64,000 nucleotides of DNA from Chryseobacterium sp. ISL-80. Its GTDB lineage: Bacteria; Bacillota; Bacilli; Bacillales; Cytobacillaceae. This document shows positions 8,666 through 17,627 of the stretch, one piece after another. Location of the stretch: NCBI GenBank assembly GCA_018613055.1, contig JAGGQZ010000009.1, forward strand, positions 310,001 to 374,000, in the 5' to 3' direction. Each line of letters begins with the position of its first letter. Within the stretch, counting starts at the first letter, position 1. The notes beneath the pieces are model-generated. The model worked only from the letters and a program-made list of their open reading frames with translations, did not search any database and was not told the origin of the DNA. Position numbers and translations under genes: made by a program.

Positions 8666-9510
8666 TTCGGACAGCTTTGGTGGCCGCAGACGAAAAGCTG
8701 TCCGAATACGTGATAACTTCGGACAGCTTTGGTAACCGCAGATGAAAAGTTGTCCGAACTTGAAGCTACTTCGGACAGATTTGGTGTTCGCAGACGAAAA
8801 GTTGTCCGAACTCAAGGCTACTTCGGACAGCTTTGGTGGCCGCAGACGAAAAGCTGTCCGAACACGAGGCTACTTCGGACAGCTTTGGTACTGGCAGGCG
8901 AAAAGTTGTCCGAACTTGGAGCTACTTCAGACAGCTTTGGTGCCCGCAGGCGAAAAGCTGTCCGAACTCAAGGCTACTTCGGACAGCATTGGTGCTCGCA
9001 GGCGAAAAGTTGTCCGAACTCAAGGCTACTTCGGACAGCTTTGGTGGCCGCAGACGAAAAGCTGTCCGAACACGAGGCTACTTCGGACAGCTTTGGTACC
9101 CGCAGATGAAAAGCTGTCCGAACTCAAGGCTACTTCGGACAGCTTTGGTACCCGCAGATGAAAAGTTGTCCGAACTTGAAGCTACTTCGGAAAGATTTGG
9201 TCTTCGCAGACGAAAAGTTGTCCGAACTCAAGGCTACTTGGGACAGCTTTGGTGGCCGCAGAAGAAAAGCTGTCCGAACACGAGGCTACTTCGGACAGCT
9301 TTGGTACTCGCAGACGAAAAGCTGTCCGAACTTGGAGCTACTTCGGACAGCTTTGGTGCCCGCAGACCAAAAGTTGTCCGAACTCAAGACTACTTCATAC
9401 AGTTTTAATATTCACTGACAAAAAGTTGTCCGAACCGGGAGCTAACTCGGACAATTTTGGTACTCTAAGACAAAAAGGAGTCCGAACCCCAAGCCTACTT
9501 CGGACAGCTC
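8666..9510 (+). repeat. Tandem array of 17 hairpin-forming 52-bp units
   Basis: Copies of TTCGGACAGCTTTGG recur at 8666, 8718, 8770 and then every 52 bases to 9446, with a last degenerate copy at 9499 (step 53). Each unit reads TTCGGACAGCTTT, a variable 14-base centre containing CGCAGACG, then AAAGCTGTCCGAA and a 12-base spacer such as CTCAAGGCTAC. The two arms are perfect complements of about 13 bases, so each unit can form a strong hairpin. Copies decay from 9394 onward. Because 52 is not a multiple of 3, long open frames appear in all three plus-strand frames; none has a credible start and they are not called as genes. Nature and function are unknown. Confidence 0.95.
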
Positions 9511-9741
9511 ACACCCTTACATACGAAAAACCAGCATAATAAAAGTCTGCTGACCTAAAACTCGAACTGCTGTCTCCTCAAAGCTTGCTTCATATTTGAA
9601 CCTGCAAACATTGTCGAAATCTGTTTTTATAACAGTTGAATAAAATGTTTGCTGTTAAACATCAGTTTTTGATTGTCCTTTGGGCTTAATTATCTTATAA
9701 TTCAAAATAGAAAGAAATCAAACAAGCAAAGGGGGATTCAT

Positions 9742-11202
9742 TTGGAAGCTTTTGTTTCTTGGCTCAATGGGATTTTGTGGAGCAACCCGGTCATTTATAT
9801 CATTCTGGGAATTGGCCTGGTGTTTTCGATCCTGACACGTTTTTTACAGGTAAGACTTTTGAAGGACATGGTTACTCTCATGTTCAAAGGGAGAAGTTCC
9901 GATGCGGGCGTTTCATCTTTTCAGGCCTTATCTATCGCTTTATCCGGCCGTGTAGGAACTGGTAACATCGCTGGTACTGCCACTGCGATTGCAATGGGAG
10001 GACCTGGTGCGGTTTTCTGGATGTGGGCAATTGCGTTTATCGGGGCGAGCAGCGCATTTGTTGAATCAACATTAGCCCAGATTTATAAGGTTAAGCAAGA
10101 TGGTCTTTATCGAGGCGGTCCTGCTTATTACATTGAGAAAGGTCTAGGCATCAGATGGTTTGCGATTGCATTTTCTGTTGCGGCATTGCTGGCAATGGCC
10201 CTTTTAATGCCGGGGATTCAATCAAACTCGATTGCACTTGGCCTTGAGAATGCTTTTGGTGTAAGCAAATCAGTTTCTGGTTTGGTTATCATCGCTCTTT
10301 TGGGCTTTATCATTTTCGGCGGTGTTAAAAGAATCGCAACGGTTGCCCAATATACTGTTCCATTTATGGCTGTAGGGTACATTCTTGTTGCTCTTATCAT
10401 TATTGGAATGAATATCACTGAAGTTCCTGCCGTTTTCGCTTTGATTTTCAAAAGTGCTTTCGGTGCCGACTCTATGTTTGGTGGTATCTTGGGAAGTGCG
10501 ATTGCGTGGGGTGTAAAACGCGGAATTTATTCCAATGAAGCAGGGCAGGGTACAGGTCCTCACGCAGCTGCTGCAGCTGAGGTTTCACACCCGGCTAAAC
10601 AAGGTCTTGTCCAGGCATTTTCTGTTTATATCGATACTCTATTCGTTTGTTCCGCTACTGCATTCATGATCCTGTTCACAGGTATGTTCAATACTGTAGG
10701 AGCTGACGGTTCGTTTATCGTTGAAAACTTGAAAGGTGTAGAGGCAGGTCCAGGATATACACAAGCTGCTGTGGACGCGGTTCTTCCTGGATTCGGCGCA
10801 GAATTTGTTGCTGTTGCCCTTTTCTTCTTCGCTTTCACAACAATCATGGCCTATTATTATATGGCCGAGACAAACATCGCTTATCTTCTCAGAGGAAGAA
10901 ATGGTAAGGTTCCGATGTTTGCCCTTAAAGTCGTCATTCTTGGAGCAACTTTCTACGGTGCTGTGAAAGAAGCGTCTCTTGCATGGGCGCTGGGAGATGC
11001 TGGTCTCGGATTGATGGTATGGCTAAATCTTATTGCCATCGTCCTGCTTGCGAAGCCGGCACTGATTGCTTTGAAGGATTACGAGGAACAGAGGAAGCAA
11101 GGTATTGATCCGGTCTTCAATTCCAAAAAGCTCGGAATTAAGAACGCTGAGTACTGGGAAGAAGAGTATTCCTTCAACCATGAAAAAGAAAAAGTATCAT
11201 AA
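9742..11202 (+). CDS. Alanine/glycine:cation symporter (AGCS/AlsT family)
   Basis: A 486-residue sodium:alanine symporter with about ten membrane segments. Family signatures include SALSGRVGTGNIAGTATAI-like sequence near residue 70, WGVKRGIYSNEAGQGT near 275 and the FAFTTIMAYYYMAE block near 365. The start is TTG at 9742, preceded by AAAGGGGG; an upstream TTG (9673) would add 23 polar residues without a ribosome site. It is preceded by the 52-bp repeat array and about 200 bases without genes. It probably imports alanine or glycine with sodium or protons. Confidence 0.92.
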   Translation: MEAFVSWLNGILWSNPVIYIILGIGLVFSILTRFLQVRLLKDMVTLMFKGRSSDAGVSSFQALSIALSGRVGTGNIAGTATAIAMGGPGAVFWMWAIAFIGASSAFVESTLAQIYKVKQDGLYRGGPAYYIEKGLGIRWFAIAFSVAALLAMALLMPGIQSNSIALGLENAFGVSKSVSGLVIIALLGFIIFGGVKRIATVAQYTVPFMAVGYILVALIIIGMNITEVPAVFALIFKSAFGADSMFGGILGSAIAWGVKRGIYSNEAGQGTGPHAAAAAEVSHPAKQGLVQAFSVYIDTLFVCSATAFMILFTGMFNTVGADGSFIVENLKGVEAGPGYTQAAVDAVLPGFGAEFVAVALFFFAFTTIMAYYYMAETNIAYLLRGRNGKVPMFALKVVILGATFYGAVKEASLAWALGDAGLGLMVWLNLIAIVLLAKPALIALKDYEEQRKQGIDPVFNSKKLGIKNAEYWEEEYSFNHEKEKVS

Positions 11203-11215
11203 TACTGATTTACTT

Positions 11216-11250
11216 GAAGAGCTGCCTGGTCAAAGGCAGCTCTTCTTTCA
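11216..11250 (+). terminator. Terminator of the AGCS symporter gene
   Basis: An 11-bp perfect stem GAAGAGCTGCC / GGCAGCTCTTC with an 8-base loop, followed by TTTC. Confidence 0.85.
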
Positions 11251-11325
11251 GTCTATCCGGTTTATTCATATTGTTTTCGTGGAATGGGAAGGATGATAGT
11301 ATCAAGGACGTAGCGGGGGAATATC

Positions 11326-12240
11326 ATGAAGTTGTTATGCATCGACGGTGGCGGTATTAGAGGTGTTTTCCCTATTGCCATCCTGAAGGCGATTGAAGAA
11401 GAATTCGGCAAGCCTGTAGGCCAGCTGTTCGATGTGATTTCAGGCACCAGTACAGGGGCTATCATTGCCGCTTCAGTTGCTTTGAATACATCGATGGGGG
11501 AGTTGATGGAAAGGTACGAGATTTATGGGGAAAAGATTTTTGTCAAAAAATCAAAGGTAGGCTTTTTTAAAAGTGTATACAGTGACCGCTATTTGAGGAG
11601 GCTGTTGATGCATGCATTCAAAGACATCACCCTTGGCGATATCAAAAAGCCTTTATTGATTCCTGCTGTTGATATCACCCATGGAAAACCCTATGTCCAT
11701 CGAACAGACTTTGGTTATTCATCAGAAAATGAACTTTCAATCAAGCTATGGGATGCTGTACTTTCATCCTGTTCTGCGCCTATCTATTTTCCTCCCAACA
11801 ATGTAAACAATCAATATTTATCGATCGATGGGGGATTATGGGCCAATAATCCATCACTGGTTTGTGTGACGGAGGCTTTGCACCATTTTAAAATCGATCT
11901 GGAAGAAATCCATATTCTCTCGATCGGGACAGGCCAGCAGAACATCGACTTTACGATGGAGGAGGATAAATACTGGGGAATCCGTCAGTGGCTGCCATTC
12001 CATTTTCCATCTTTAAAAATAACCCCCAAGCTGTTGGATTTGGCAATGGACTTATCCTCTGAATCCGTTTCATACCACTGCAGGCTTTTGCTGCGTGAAC
12101 ATTATCTCCGTTTGAATACGGAATTGTCGGAGGAAGTGCCTTTTGACGATTTTACTTATACGGCAAAATTAAAAGAATTGGGAAAACAGGTGTTTAAGTC
12201 AAACAAAGGACAAATCAAAGCCTTTCTTTCTGAGAGTTAG
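11326..12240 (+). CDS. Patatin-like phospholipase
   Basis: A 304-residue patatin-family lipid acyl hydrolase. The oxyanion loop DGGGIRG is at residues 7-13, the nucleophile elbow GTSTG at 40-44 gives the catalytic Ser42, and the dyad Asp lies in SIDGGLWANNP near residue 168. The order and spacing match bacterial patatins, which cleave acyl chains from phospholipids in the cytosol or at the membrane. It has no signal peptide. The ATG at 11326 follows GGGGGAATATC. Neighbours give no clear functional link; it is followed by a small acidic DUF1292-like gene. Confidence 0.9.
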   Translation: MKLLCIDGGGIRGVFPIAILKAIEEEFGKPVGQLFDVISGTSTGAIIAASVALNTSMGELMERYEIYGEKIFVKKSKVGFFKSVYSDRYLRRLLMHAFKDITLGDIKKPLLIPAVDITHGKPYVHRTDFGYSSENELSIKLWDAVLSSCSAPIYFPPNNVNNQYLSIDGGLWANNPSLVCVTEALHHFKIDLEEIHILSIGTGQQNIDFTMEEDKYWGIRQWLPFHFPSLKITPKLLDLAMDLSSESVSYHCRLLLREHYLRLNTELSEEVPFDDFTYTAKLKELGKQVFKSNKGQIKAFLSES

Positions 12241-12311
12241 ACCATTTGTTTTACAGAATAAGCCACTCTTCATTGGGTACACTATTTTTACAATTTACGG
12301 GAGGAACAACA

Positions 12312-12581
12312 ATGGAAAAAATTGAAGTTGGAGAAGTTTTTACAATCAGCGACGAAAGCAATATGGACCAGGAGGTAGAAGTAATCGGGACGTTGAACAT
12401 TGATGGTTCTGACTACGCAGCTGTAAGCTTTGTTGACGACCTGCAAACAGAATCTGATGAAGACATTGATATATTTTTTCTCAAGGTCGACGAAGAGGGA
12501 GATTTTTCTGCCATCGAATCTGATGAAGAATTCGAAAAGGTATCTGCAGCTTTTGATGAAATGATAAATGAAGAAGAATAG
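12312..12581 (+). CDS. DUF1292-type small acidic protein
   Basis: An 89-residue, strongly acidic protein with the layout of Firmicute DUF1292 proteins (YrzB-like): IEVGEVFTI at the start, central IDGSDYAAVSFV and a Glu/Asp-rich C-terminus. Function is unknown. The start is the ATG at 12312 after GGGAGGAACAAC; a longer frame upstream lacks a ribosome site. A hairpin terminator follows immediately, so it is probably transcribed alone or with the patatin gene. Confidence 0.8.
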   Translation: MEKIEVGEVFTISDESNMDQEVEVIGTLNIDGSDYAAVSFVDDLQTESDEDIDIFFLKVDEEGDFSAIESDEEFEKVSAAFDEMINEEE

Positions 12582-12587
12582 AAGGGA

Positions 12588-12617
12588 GGAGGGGAGGTTA
12601 AACTCCTCTCCTTTTTT
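12588..12617 (+). terminator. Terminator after the DUF1292 gene
   Basis: GGAGGGGAG and CTCCTCTCC pair with one G-U and a 6-base loop, followed by TTTTTT. Confidence 0.8.
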
Positions 12618-12712
12618 GGTATATATACATAGGATGTATATTCGTAAAAAAGTGGTAAATAGAAGGAAATCATTCGCTTCTGTCGAATTGATTTTTAAAG
12701 GAGTTGATACAA

Positions 12713-12982
12713 TTGGATAGCGTCATCCTCGTAACCTTTAAAATCAAGGGAATCCCGATTCCTATTAAAATAGCTTCTACTAATGAACCAAGCAGAGAGC
12801 AAATCCTCAAGAAAATCACTGATTTGGCTAAAGGCTATGATTTATCTGGCGAAATTCAATTCAAAAAGCTTCTAAAAGAGCACGGCCACAAAATGTATAT
12901 ATATGAAATCGGTGATAAAAAATGCATGGTGCTGGTAGAGAGGCTTGAGAAGATAAAAGAGTTTGAAGAGATAGGTTCATAG
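12713..12982 (+). CDS. Hypothetical protein (89 aa)
   Basis: A small soluble protein of about 89 residues that I do not recognise. It begins DSVILVTFKIKGIPIPIKI and has alternating hydrophobic strands followed by charged helices ending in EKIKEFEEIGS. The TTG at 12713 lies 9 bases after AAAGGAG; another in-frame TTG at 12704 is too close to that site. The good ribosome site and the codon use like its neighbours support a real gene. Confidence 0.65.
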   Translation: MDSVILVTFKIKGIPIPIKIASTNEPSREQILKKITDLAKGYDLSGEIQFKKLLKEHGHKMYIYEIGDKKCMVLVERLEKIKEFEEIGS

Positions 12983-13014
12983 CACGCTAATACGATCGGT
13001 TTTTCAATAAAATT

Positions 13015-15063
13015 TTAATTATTCGTTTTCGGTTCTGCAGCCATAAGCAAGGTATTCTCAAGTACCGAATTATCAAAATGAAGGTAGCCGATCGAGTTTT
13101 TTGTTTCGGCAATGCTGCCGTCCGAAAATGAGTAGTAGTTAATCGTTTCTTCCCATAGCTTTTGCTTCGGGATTCCTGTTTTATCCTTGGTAAGGCTCAG
13201 GCTGTAGGTCTCGCTGCAGCTGCGGTACAGGGAGTGTTCCTTTCGTTTTTGAGCATTGAGCCACAGCACCGACTTCATTAATAACCCCCACACCCCCGTA
13301 AAACTTTCATTATGGATGGGGCTGCTCGTGAACTGGCAGATAGAATGCTTTTTACCATCGTTAAGCTCGACTTCTGATTTTACCGCTGAGGAGAAGTGGA
13401 CATCTCCTGACAGCAATATGACGTAACTTGGGTCCCAGCTGGAAACTTGAGAAAGGAAGGTATGGAATCCTTTGCCGTTATATTTCCAACCATCAAAATC
13501 AAATGATGTCTGGACAGGGAAGCCTAAAACTTTGAATGGAAATACATATTTATGGAGGAAGGATTCGATCAGGCCCATTCCGTAAACAGGGGTTGGGGAG
13601 ACAATATTCAAAGGAGTATGCTTATTCCACCCGCTCTTTAGGAGTTTTTCGGTCGTGCTTTGCCAGCCTTTTTCAGAAATCAGCAAAGGTGTCCTTGTTG
13701 TCTCCTCTATCAAAATTCCAAGCTTAACCGGTTTTGGCCTTGGATCGAAGTCACGCTGTGTACGCGTATCCAGGAAAACGGTTTTAGGAACAGTAGGAGC
13801 AATGAAGTGCCATGAATGATAGTCCCATAAAAAATCCAGCCCTTCTTTAAAATCCCCTGATTCCAGGTTACCAGGCCCGAGATAGTTTTCGATTTTATTA
13901 CGGAAAGAGGTGTCAAAGTTTTCAGGGTCGTTGCCCCAGCCCTGGAACAGCCAATAAGCCGCCAATCCGTTGCCAATGATATATTTGCCCAGCGGTGAGT
14001 TTCTGACCGTCTCCGTCCATTTTTCGGATATATTCCAATCATCCGTTAAATCATGGTCATCAAAGATCATATAGGTTGGTATGTTTGCCATCAATCGTCT
14101 GGTCGCTGTTATCGTAACAATGAATTCCCTGATGTGTTCCGTTTGTTCCTCATATCTTGCTTCCAGTCTGGAAAGCTCCTTTTCCCGCTTTTTCGGTTCA
14201 GACTCGAATTTCAAGTGCAACTGTTTGTTCTCAATTAATTGCCTGAAAGATTGGATGAGATCGTTTTCCTGTATGAATTCCCAGATTTCCGGGCTCCAGC
14301 TGATTAAATACATTGCTGCATATTCTCCGAATGTGATCAAATGGTTATCACCTTTTCCGGTTGAAAAGTTAGCCAGATGTTCAATCAGGAATTGCCGTGC
14401 GTTTACCCTAGTAAGCCGGGAATGCAATACTTCAGGAACCAATTTAGATAAGCTACTGAAATCGCGATGACCGATTAATTCGGATGAAAGTACCGATAGA
14501 ATCGGGAATAGCGGGTCCCCGACATCATCGGCATAGATCTGGTCACCCATAAAAAATAATCCATTGGGCCTTTGTGAATGATCCAGATGTTTTTCCTCCA
14601 CAAGGGAGTCTGCTGCAATCAAGGCATCACCCCCAACGCCATGGGGCTTTCGGCAGGAGCCATAAAGCAAATTTGTCGGAACGCTATCATCATCGATATA
14701 AAATGCTGGATACTTCAGATTCCCATATACAATAGATCGGTTATGTTCCTTGGTGAGAAGGCCATAGCTTCCCAAATCCCGTACCACCACGCCTTTTTTA
14801 AAAAATAAATTATAGCCAAGGAGGGTGCAGGAAGGGAATGGAGCCTTGTTTGGTGAAATCTTAATCAGGTAAATATATAATTGCTCGCCGGCTTTGAAAC
14901 TTTTTGTCTCAGTATTGATTTCTAAAGGGATATAGGTATCCTCATCGATTTGAAATAATTGAGCGTCCATCTTCACATGGCGGCTCAAAGTAATCCAAAT
15001 GTAAATGGATGTCGGTTCAACCCTCCTGAGGATTGGGCCGGATAAAATAAAAGGTAACTTCAT
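13015..15063 (-). CDS. PhoD-like metallophosphatase (alkaline phosphatase D family)
   Basis: A protein of about 682 residues with the metal-ligand blocks of the PhoD/calcineurin fold: YGSCRKP near 135, GLFFMGDQIYADD near 170, IFDDHDLTDDWN near 335 and ILLSGDVHFS near 530. There is no signal peptide or Tat motif, unlike secreted PhoD, so it is probably cytosolic. PhoD enzymes act as phosphodiesterases or phosphatases; the substrate here is unknown. An upstream GTG at 15075 is also in frame; the ATG at 15063 fits the conserved start better. The gene is longer than classical PhoD because of a central helical insertion around residues 260-320. Confidence 0.82.
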   Translation of the reverse strand: MKLPFILSGPILRRVEPTSIYIWITLSRHVKMDAQLFQIDEDTYIPLEINTETKSFKAGEQLYIYLIKISPNKAPFPSCTLLGYNLFFKKGVVVRDLGSYGLLTKEHNRSIVYGNLKYPAFYIDDDSVPTNLLYGSCRKPHGVGGDALIAADSLVEEKHLDHSQRPNGLFFMGDQIYADDVGDPLFPILSVLSSELIGHRDFSSLSKLVPEVLHSRLTRVNARQFLIEHLANFSTGKGDNHLITFGEYAAMYLISWSPEIWEFIQENDLIQSFRQLIENKQLHLKFESEPKKREKELSRLEARYEEQTEHIREFIVTITATRRLMANIPTYMIFDDHDLTDDWNISEKWTETVRNSPLGKYIIGNGLAAYWLFQGWGNDPENFDTSFRNKIENYLGPGNLESGDFKEGLDFLWDYHSWHFIAPTVPKTVFLDTRTQRDFDPRPKPVKLGILIEETTRTPLLISEKGWQSTTEKLLKSGWNKHTPLNIVSPTPVYGMGLIESFLHKYVFPFKVLGFPVQTSFDFDGWKYNGKGFHTFLSQVSSWDPSYVILLSGDVHFSSAVKSEVELNDGKKHSICQFTSSPIHNESFTGVWGLLMKSVLWLNAQKRKEHSLYRSCSETYSLSLTKDKTGIPKQKLWEETINYYSFSDGSIAETKNSIGYLHFDNSVLENTLLMAAEPKTNN

Positions 15064-15137
15064 CGCTTCCACCACCGTTCAGTTCTTTACTGCTACCTTA
15101 TTCAAGCAGGTTCAGAACGGTGTCCAACAGCCTAAAG

Positions 15138-15163
15138 CAAAAAAAGCCCGTTAAAGGCTTTTT
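15138..15163 (-). terminator. Terminator of the GH18 gene
   Basis: On the minus strand AAAGCC, a 6-base loop and GGGCTTT are followed by a T run, directly after the stop codon. Confidence 0.7.
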
Positions 15164-16309
15164 TCACTTACTTGTATAATAACGAGCGTCTTGGTTCTCT
15201 TTTAATGCATTAGCAATCAGTTTGGCGGCACTCTGATTTCCCGGGGCGTCAAGTCCCGCTTCCCAGAGCATCATACCGCCTATCTGCTCAGAAAGCGCAA
15301 GTTCTGTTTTCTTTTTCAAAGTAGAATGGCCATTATAATGGTATGTGGTTCCATTGATATTGACCCGATCCTTGCCCGCATTCTCAAGGGCATGACCAAG
15401 AAGGGATTCATACGAGATTTGCTTTGCCGAAGGGTCCTCAGGCTGTGCATAAAGAGGGACACCAAGGACAAGTTTTTCTCTCGAAAATCCGTGTGAATCA
15501 AATAAAGATGTCCAATAGTTTACTATATTTGCGGAATAGGAAAACGGTGATAGATTCGCTGCGTTGTACTCTCCATCCCACTGACCATCGTATGCCATCA
15601 AATTGACATGGTCAAAGTATTTAAACATCTCAGGCTCAAAAACAACAGAGTGAATTTCAGTCCCTGTTACGCTGTGCACCTTGGCATTTACAGCGATTGA
15701 TAGTTCTTTGCCCATTGGTTGCAGCTGTTCACTCAATTCTTTAGAAAACTCAGCCAGATATTGGGCATCATCTGCTGACCTGGGATGCTCGAAATCGATG
15801 TCAATCCCATCGAGATTCTCCCTTTCTGCAATACTAACAAGCTCGTGGACTAGTTTTTTTCTTGAAGCAGAATTCGAGATGGCCGCCTTAAAATAATCAT
15901 ATGATTCTCCGCCATTAATATGGTACCAGCCGCCGATTGCCAGGATGACTTTTGTATCGTGCTTCCTGGCATTGTCCACGATTGCCCTCAGATTTTTGAT
16001 TGCCTGGTCTCCATTTAATAAAATCATGCCATCAGCAGTTGGGTGCGCAAACGAAAATATAACATGGGTCAGGCTTTGGTAATCAATTTCAGCTGGATTA
16101 CGGAAGTCCTGGACATATCCAATCAATACCTTTGAGTCCTGTCTTTTCTCAGGTACTTTCTTCAAAGGAGATGATTTTGCAGATAATGAGGCAGGCGTAC
16201 TGGAGCCTGCCTCATCGTTATGTGGTTTATTGGCAAACAATGCGCCTGTTAAAAAGCCCCCTGTGAAGGTTAGCAAGATAATTAATATGGGCAGGATACG
16301 TTTTCTCAT
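15164..16309 (-). CDS. Glycoside hydrolase family 18 protein, membrane-anchored or secreted
   Basis: A 381-residue protein with an N-terminal hydrophobic segment (residues 6-26) acting as signal or anchor, a Ser/Lys-rich linker to about residue 58, then a GH18 TIM barrel. The catalytic motif DGIDIDFE is intact at residues 167-174, giving Glu174 as proton donor. VILAIGGW near 121-128 and LMAYDGQWDG are further family blocks. GH18 enzymes hydrolyse beta-1,4-GlcNAc polymers; in Bacillus many act on peptidoglycan or on spore cortex. No LysM domain is present. The ATG at 16309 is preceded by AGGAGGATTCC. Confidence 0.88.
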   Translation of the reverse strand: MRKRILPILIILLTFTGGFLTGALFANKPHNDEAGSSTPASLSAKSSPLKKVPEKRQDSKVLIGYVQDFRNPAEIDYQSLTHVIFSFAHPTADGMILLNGDQAIKNLRAIVDNARKHDTKVILAIGGWYHINGGESYDYFKAAISNSASRKKLVHELVSIAERENLDGIDIDFEHPRSADDAQYLAEFSKELSEQLQPMGKELSIAVNAKVHSVTGTEIHSVVFEPEMFKYFDHVNLMAYDGQWDGEYNAANLSPFSYSANIVNYWTSLFDSHGFSREKLVLGVPLYAQPEDPSAKQISYESLLGHALENAGKDRVNINGTTYHYNGHSTLKKKTELALSEQIGGMMLWEAGLDAPGNQSAAKLIANALKENQDARYYTSK

Positions 16310-16470
16310 ATAGGAATCCTCCTAAGTTTAGTCAACTCCAAAATTGTAACAGAGAAAGTGTCAATAGAGCTGTGGTAATATCAGGCTAAATACATAAATA
16401 TCAAACCTATAGATTAGTAAATGTGTTTCAGGGAATAAACTAATTAGTATAAAAGATTGGAGCGAATGGG

Positions 16471-17262
16471 ATGAATACACAAAAAATAAAGGAAGCAGAC
16501 ACAGAAATCAGTTTTTATGATGAAGGCAATGGAAAACCGATCGTCCTTATACATGGTTTTGCCGGCGGGAAAGAATATTGGGATAAAATCCTTCCTGATC
16601 TGGCCAAAGAGAACAGAGTGATTGCCCTGGATCTCCCTGGACATGGTGGAACCGGCATGGGGAAGGAAGGTTATTCAATTGAGGATATGGCACGCTTCAT
16701 AAAAGACTTTCTTGATCAATTAGGGATTGAGAATGTGACTATGTTTGGCCATTCACTGGGCGGCTATATTACTCTGGCATTTGCCGAGCTTTATCCTCAA
16801 TATTTAAACGGGTTTTCACTGGTCCATTCCACGGCAAACGCGGACACTGACGAAGCTAAAAAAGGCAGGGACACGAATTCCGGGAAGATACAGGAGGAGG
16901 GTCCGGGTACATTTATCGAGGGACTTTCCAAAAAGCTCTTTTCTCCTGAAAACCTCGAGTTGAATATGGATGAAATTACAGATACGGTCAAAATCGGTCT
17001 TAAGACTTCTGTGAAGGGACTTGTCAGTGCAATGTCTGCTATGAAAAACAGGCTGGACCGGAATTATGTGCTCCAAGAGACTGAGCTTCCGGTGCTCCTG
17101 GTCGCTGGTGAACTCGACCAAATCGTCCCACCAGAGAAAACATTTACGGTTGATAAACCAAATATCCACAAATACATTATCAAAAACAGCGGACATATGA
17201 GCATGTATGAACAGCCCAAGGATCTGTTGAGGGCAATGAACGAATTCCTTGCCAAACTGTAA
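16471..17262 (+). CDS. Alpha/beta hydrolase
   Basis: A 263-residue alpha/beta-hydrolase-fold enzyme without signal peptide. The oxyanion motif IHGFAGG is near residue 28, the nucleophile elbow GHSLGG gives Ser95, the acid is in GELDQIVPP near 215 and the catalytic His in NSGHMSMYE near 240. It is close in layout to small Bacillus esterases of the RsbQ/YdjP type. The substrate is unknown. The ATG at 16471 follows TTGGAGCGAATGGG. Confidence 0.85.
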   Translation: MNTQKIKEADTEISFYDEGNGKPIVLIHGFAGGKEYWDKILPDLAKENRVIALDLPGHGGTGMGKEGYSIEDMARFIKDFLDQLGIENVTMFGHSLGGYITLAFAELYPQYLNGFSLVHSTANADTDEAKKGRDTNSGKIQEEGPGTFIEGLSKKLFSPENLELNMDEITDTVKIGLKTSVKGLVSAMSAMKNRLDRNYVLQETELPVLLVAGELDQIVPPEKTFTVDKPNIHKYIIKNSGHMSMYEQPKDLLRAMNEFLAKL

Positions 17263-17342
17263 ATGCCTATCAGCCTGTCCATTTAGGTCAGGCTTCATTT
17301 TTTCTAAACACCAAAATGGATGAATAGCAGGGAGTGTTGGTA

Positions 17343-17624
17343 TTGGTTAAAGAAATCGTCTTAGATGGCTATCCTATCGAGATCATTAAATTTGAATATT
17401 CCCGTGAGCGTGGACCGCTTTTAGTCTCAGTTGAATTTCCGGTGACGAGTGAAAGCTACCATGATGTGACTACCTTATTGTATAAGGGTGAATTTGATGT
17501 AACTATTTCAGGTTACCCACCCTTTCGAGGAAAAGTTGTGCAATACTCTACTTCGGTTACAAACCTGTATGAAAGTGGGCAGGTGGGTCAATTCAAATTA
17601 GCATTGATCGAGGTGAAAAACTAA
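17343..17624 (+). CDS. DUF3219 family protein (YkvR-like)
   Basis: A protein of about 93 residues resembling B. subtilis YkvR, a DUF3219 member of unknown function. Recognisable blocks are ILDGYP-like sequence at the start, SYHDVTTLLYKGEFDV in the middle and YSTSVTNLYESGQVGQFKL at the end. A TTG at 17343 lies 8 bases after GGAG; GTG 17334 is also possible but overlaps that site. It is 3 bases upstream of a luciferase-like oxidoreductase gene, so the two are cotranscribed. Confidence 0.68.
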   Translation: MVKEIVLDGYPIEIIKFEYSRERGPLLVSVEFPVTSESYHDVTTLLYKGEFDVTISGYPPFRGKVVQYSTSVTNLYESGQVGQFKLALIEVKN

Positions 17625-17627
17625 ACC

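Noticed and set aside
8729-9418. Repeat proteins of 86-191 codons in the 52-bp array
   Set aside because: Open frames occur in all three phases because the unit lacks stops; none has a ribosome site, and the arms are conserved at the DNA rather than the protein level.
8666-9510. CRISPR array
   Set aside because: The 52-bp units vary throughout, have no constant repeat/unique spacer division, carry long internal inverted arms and have no cas genes nearby.
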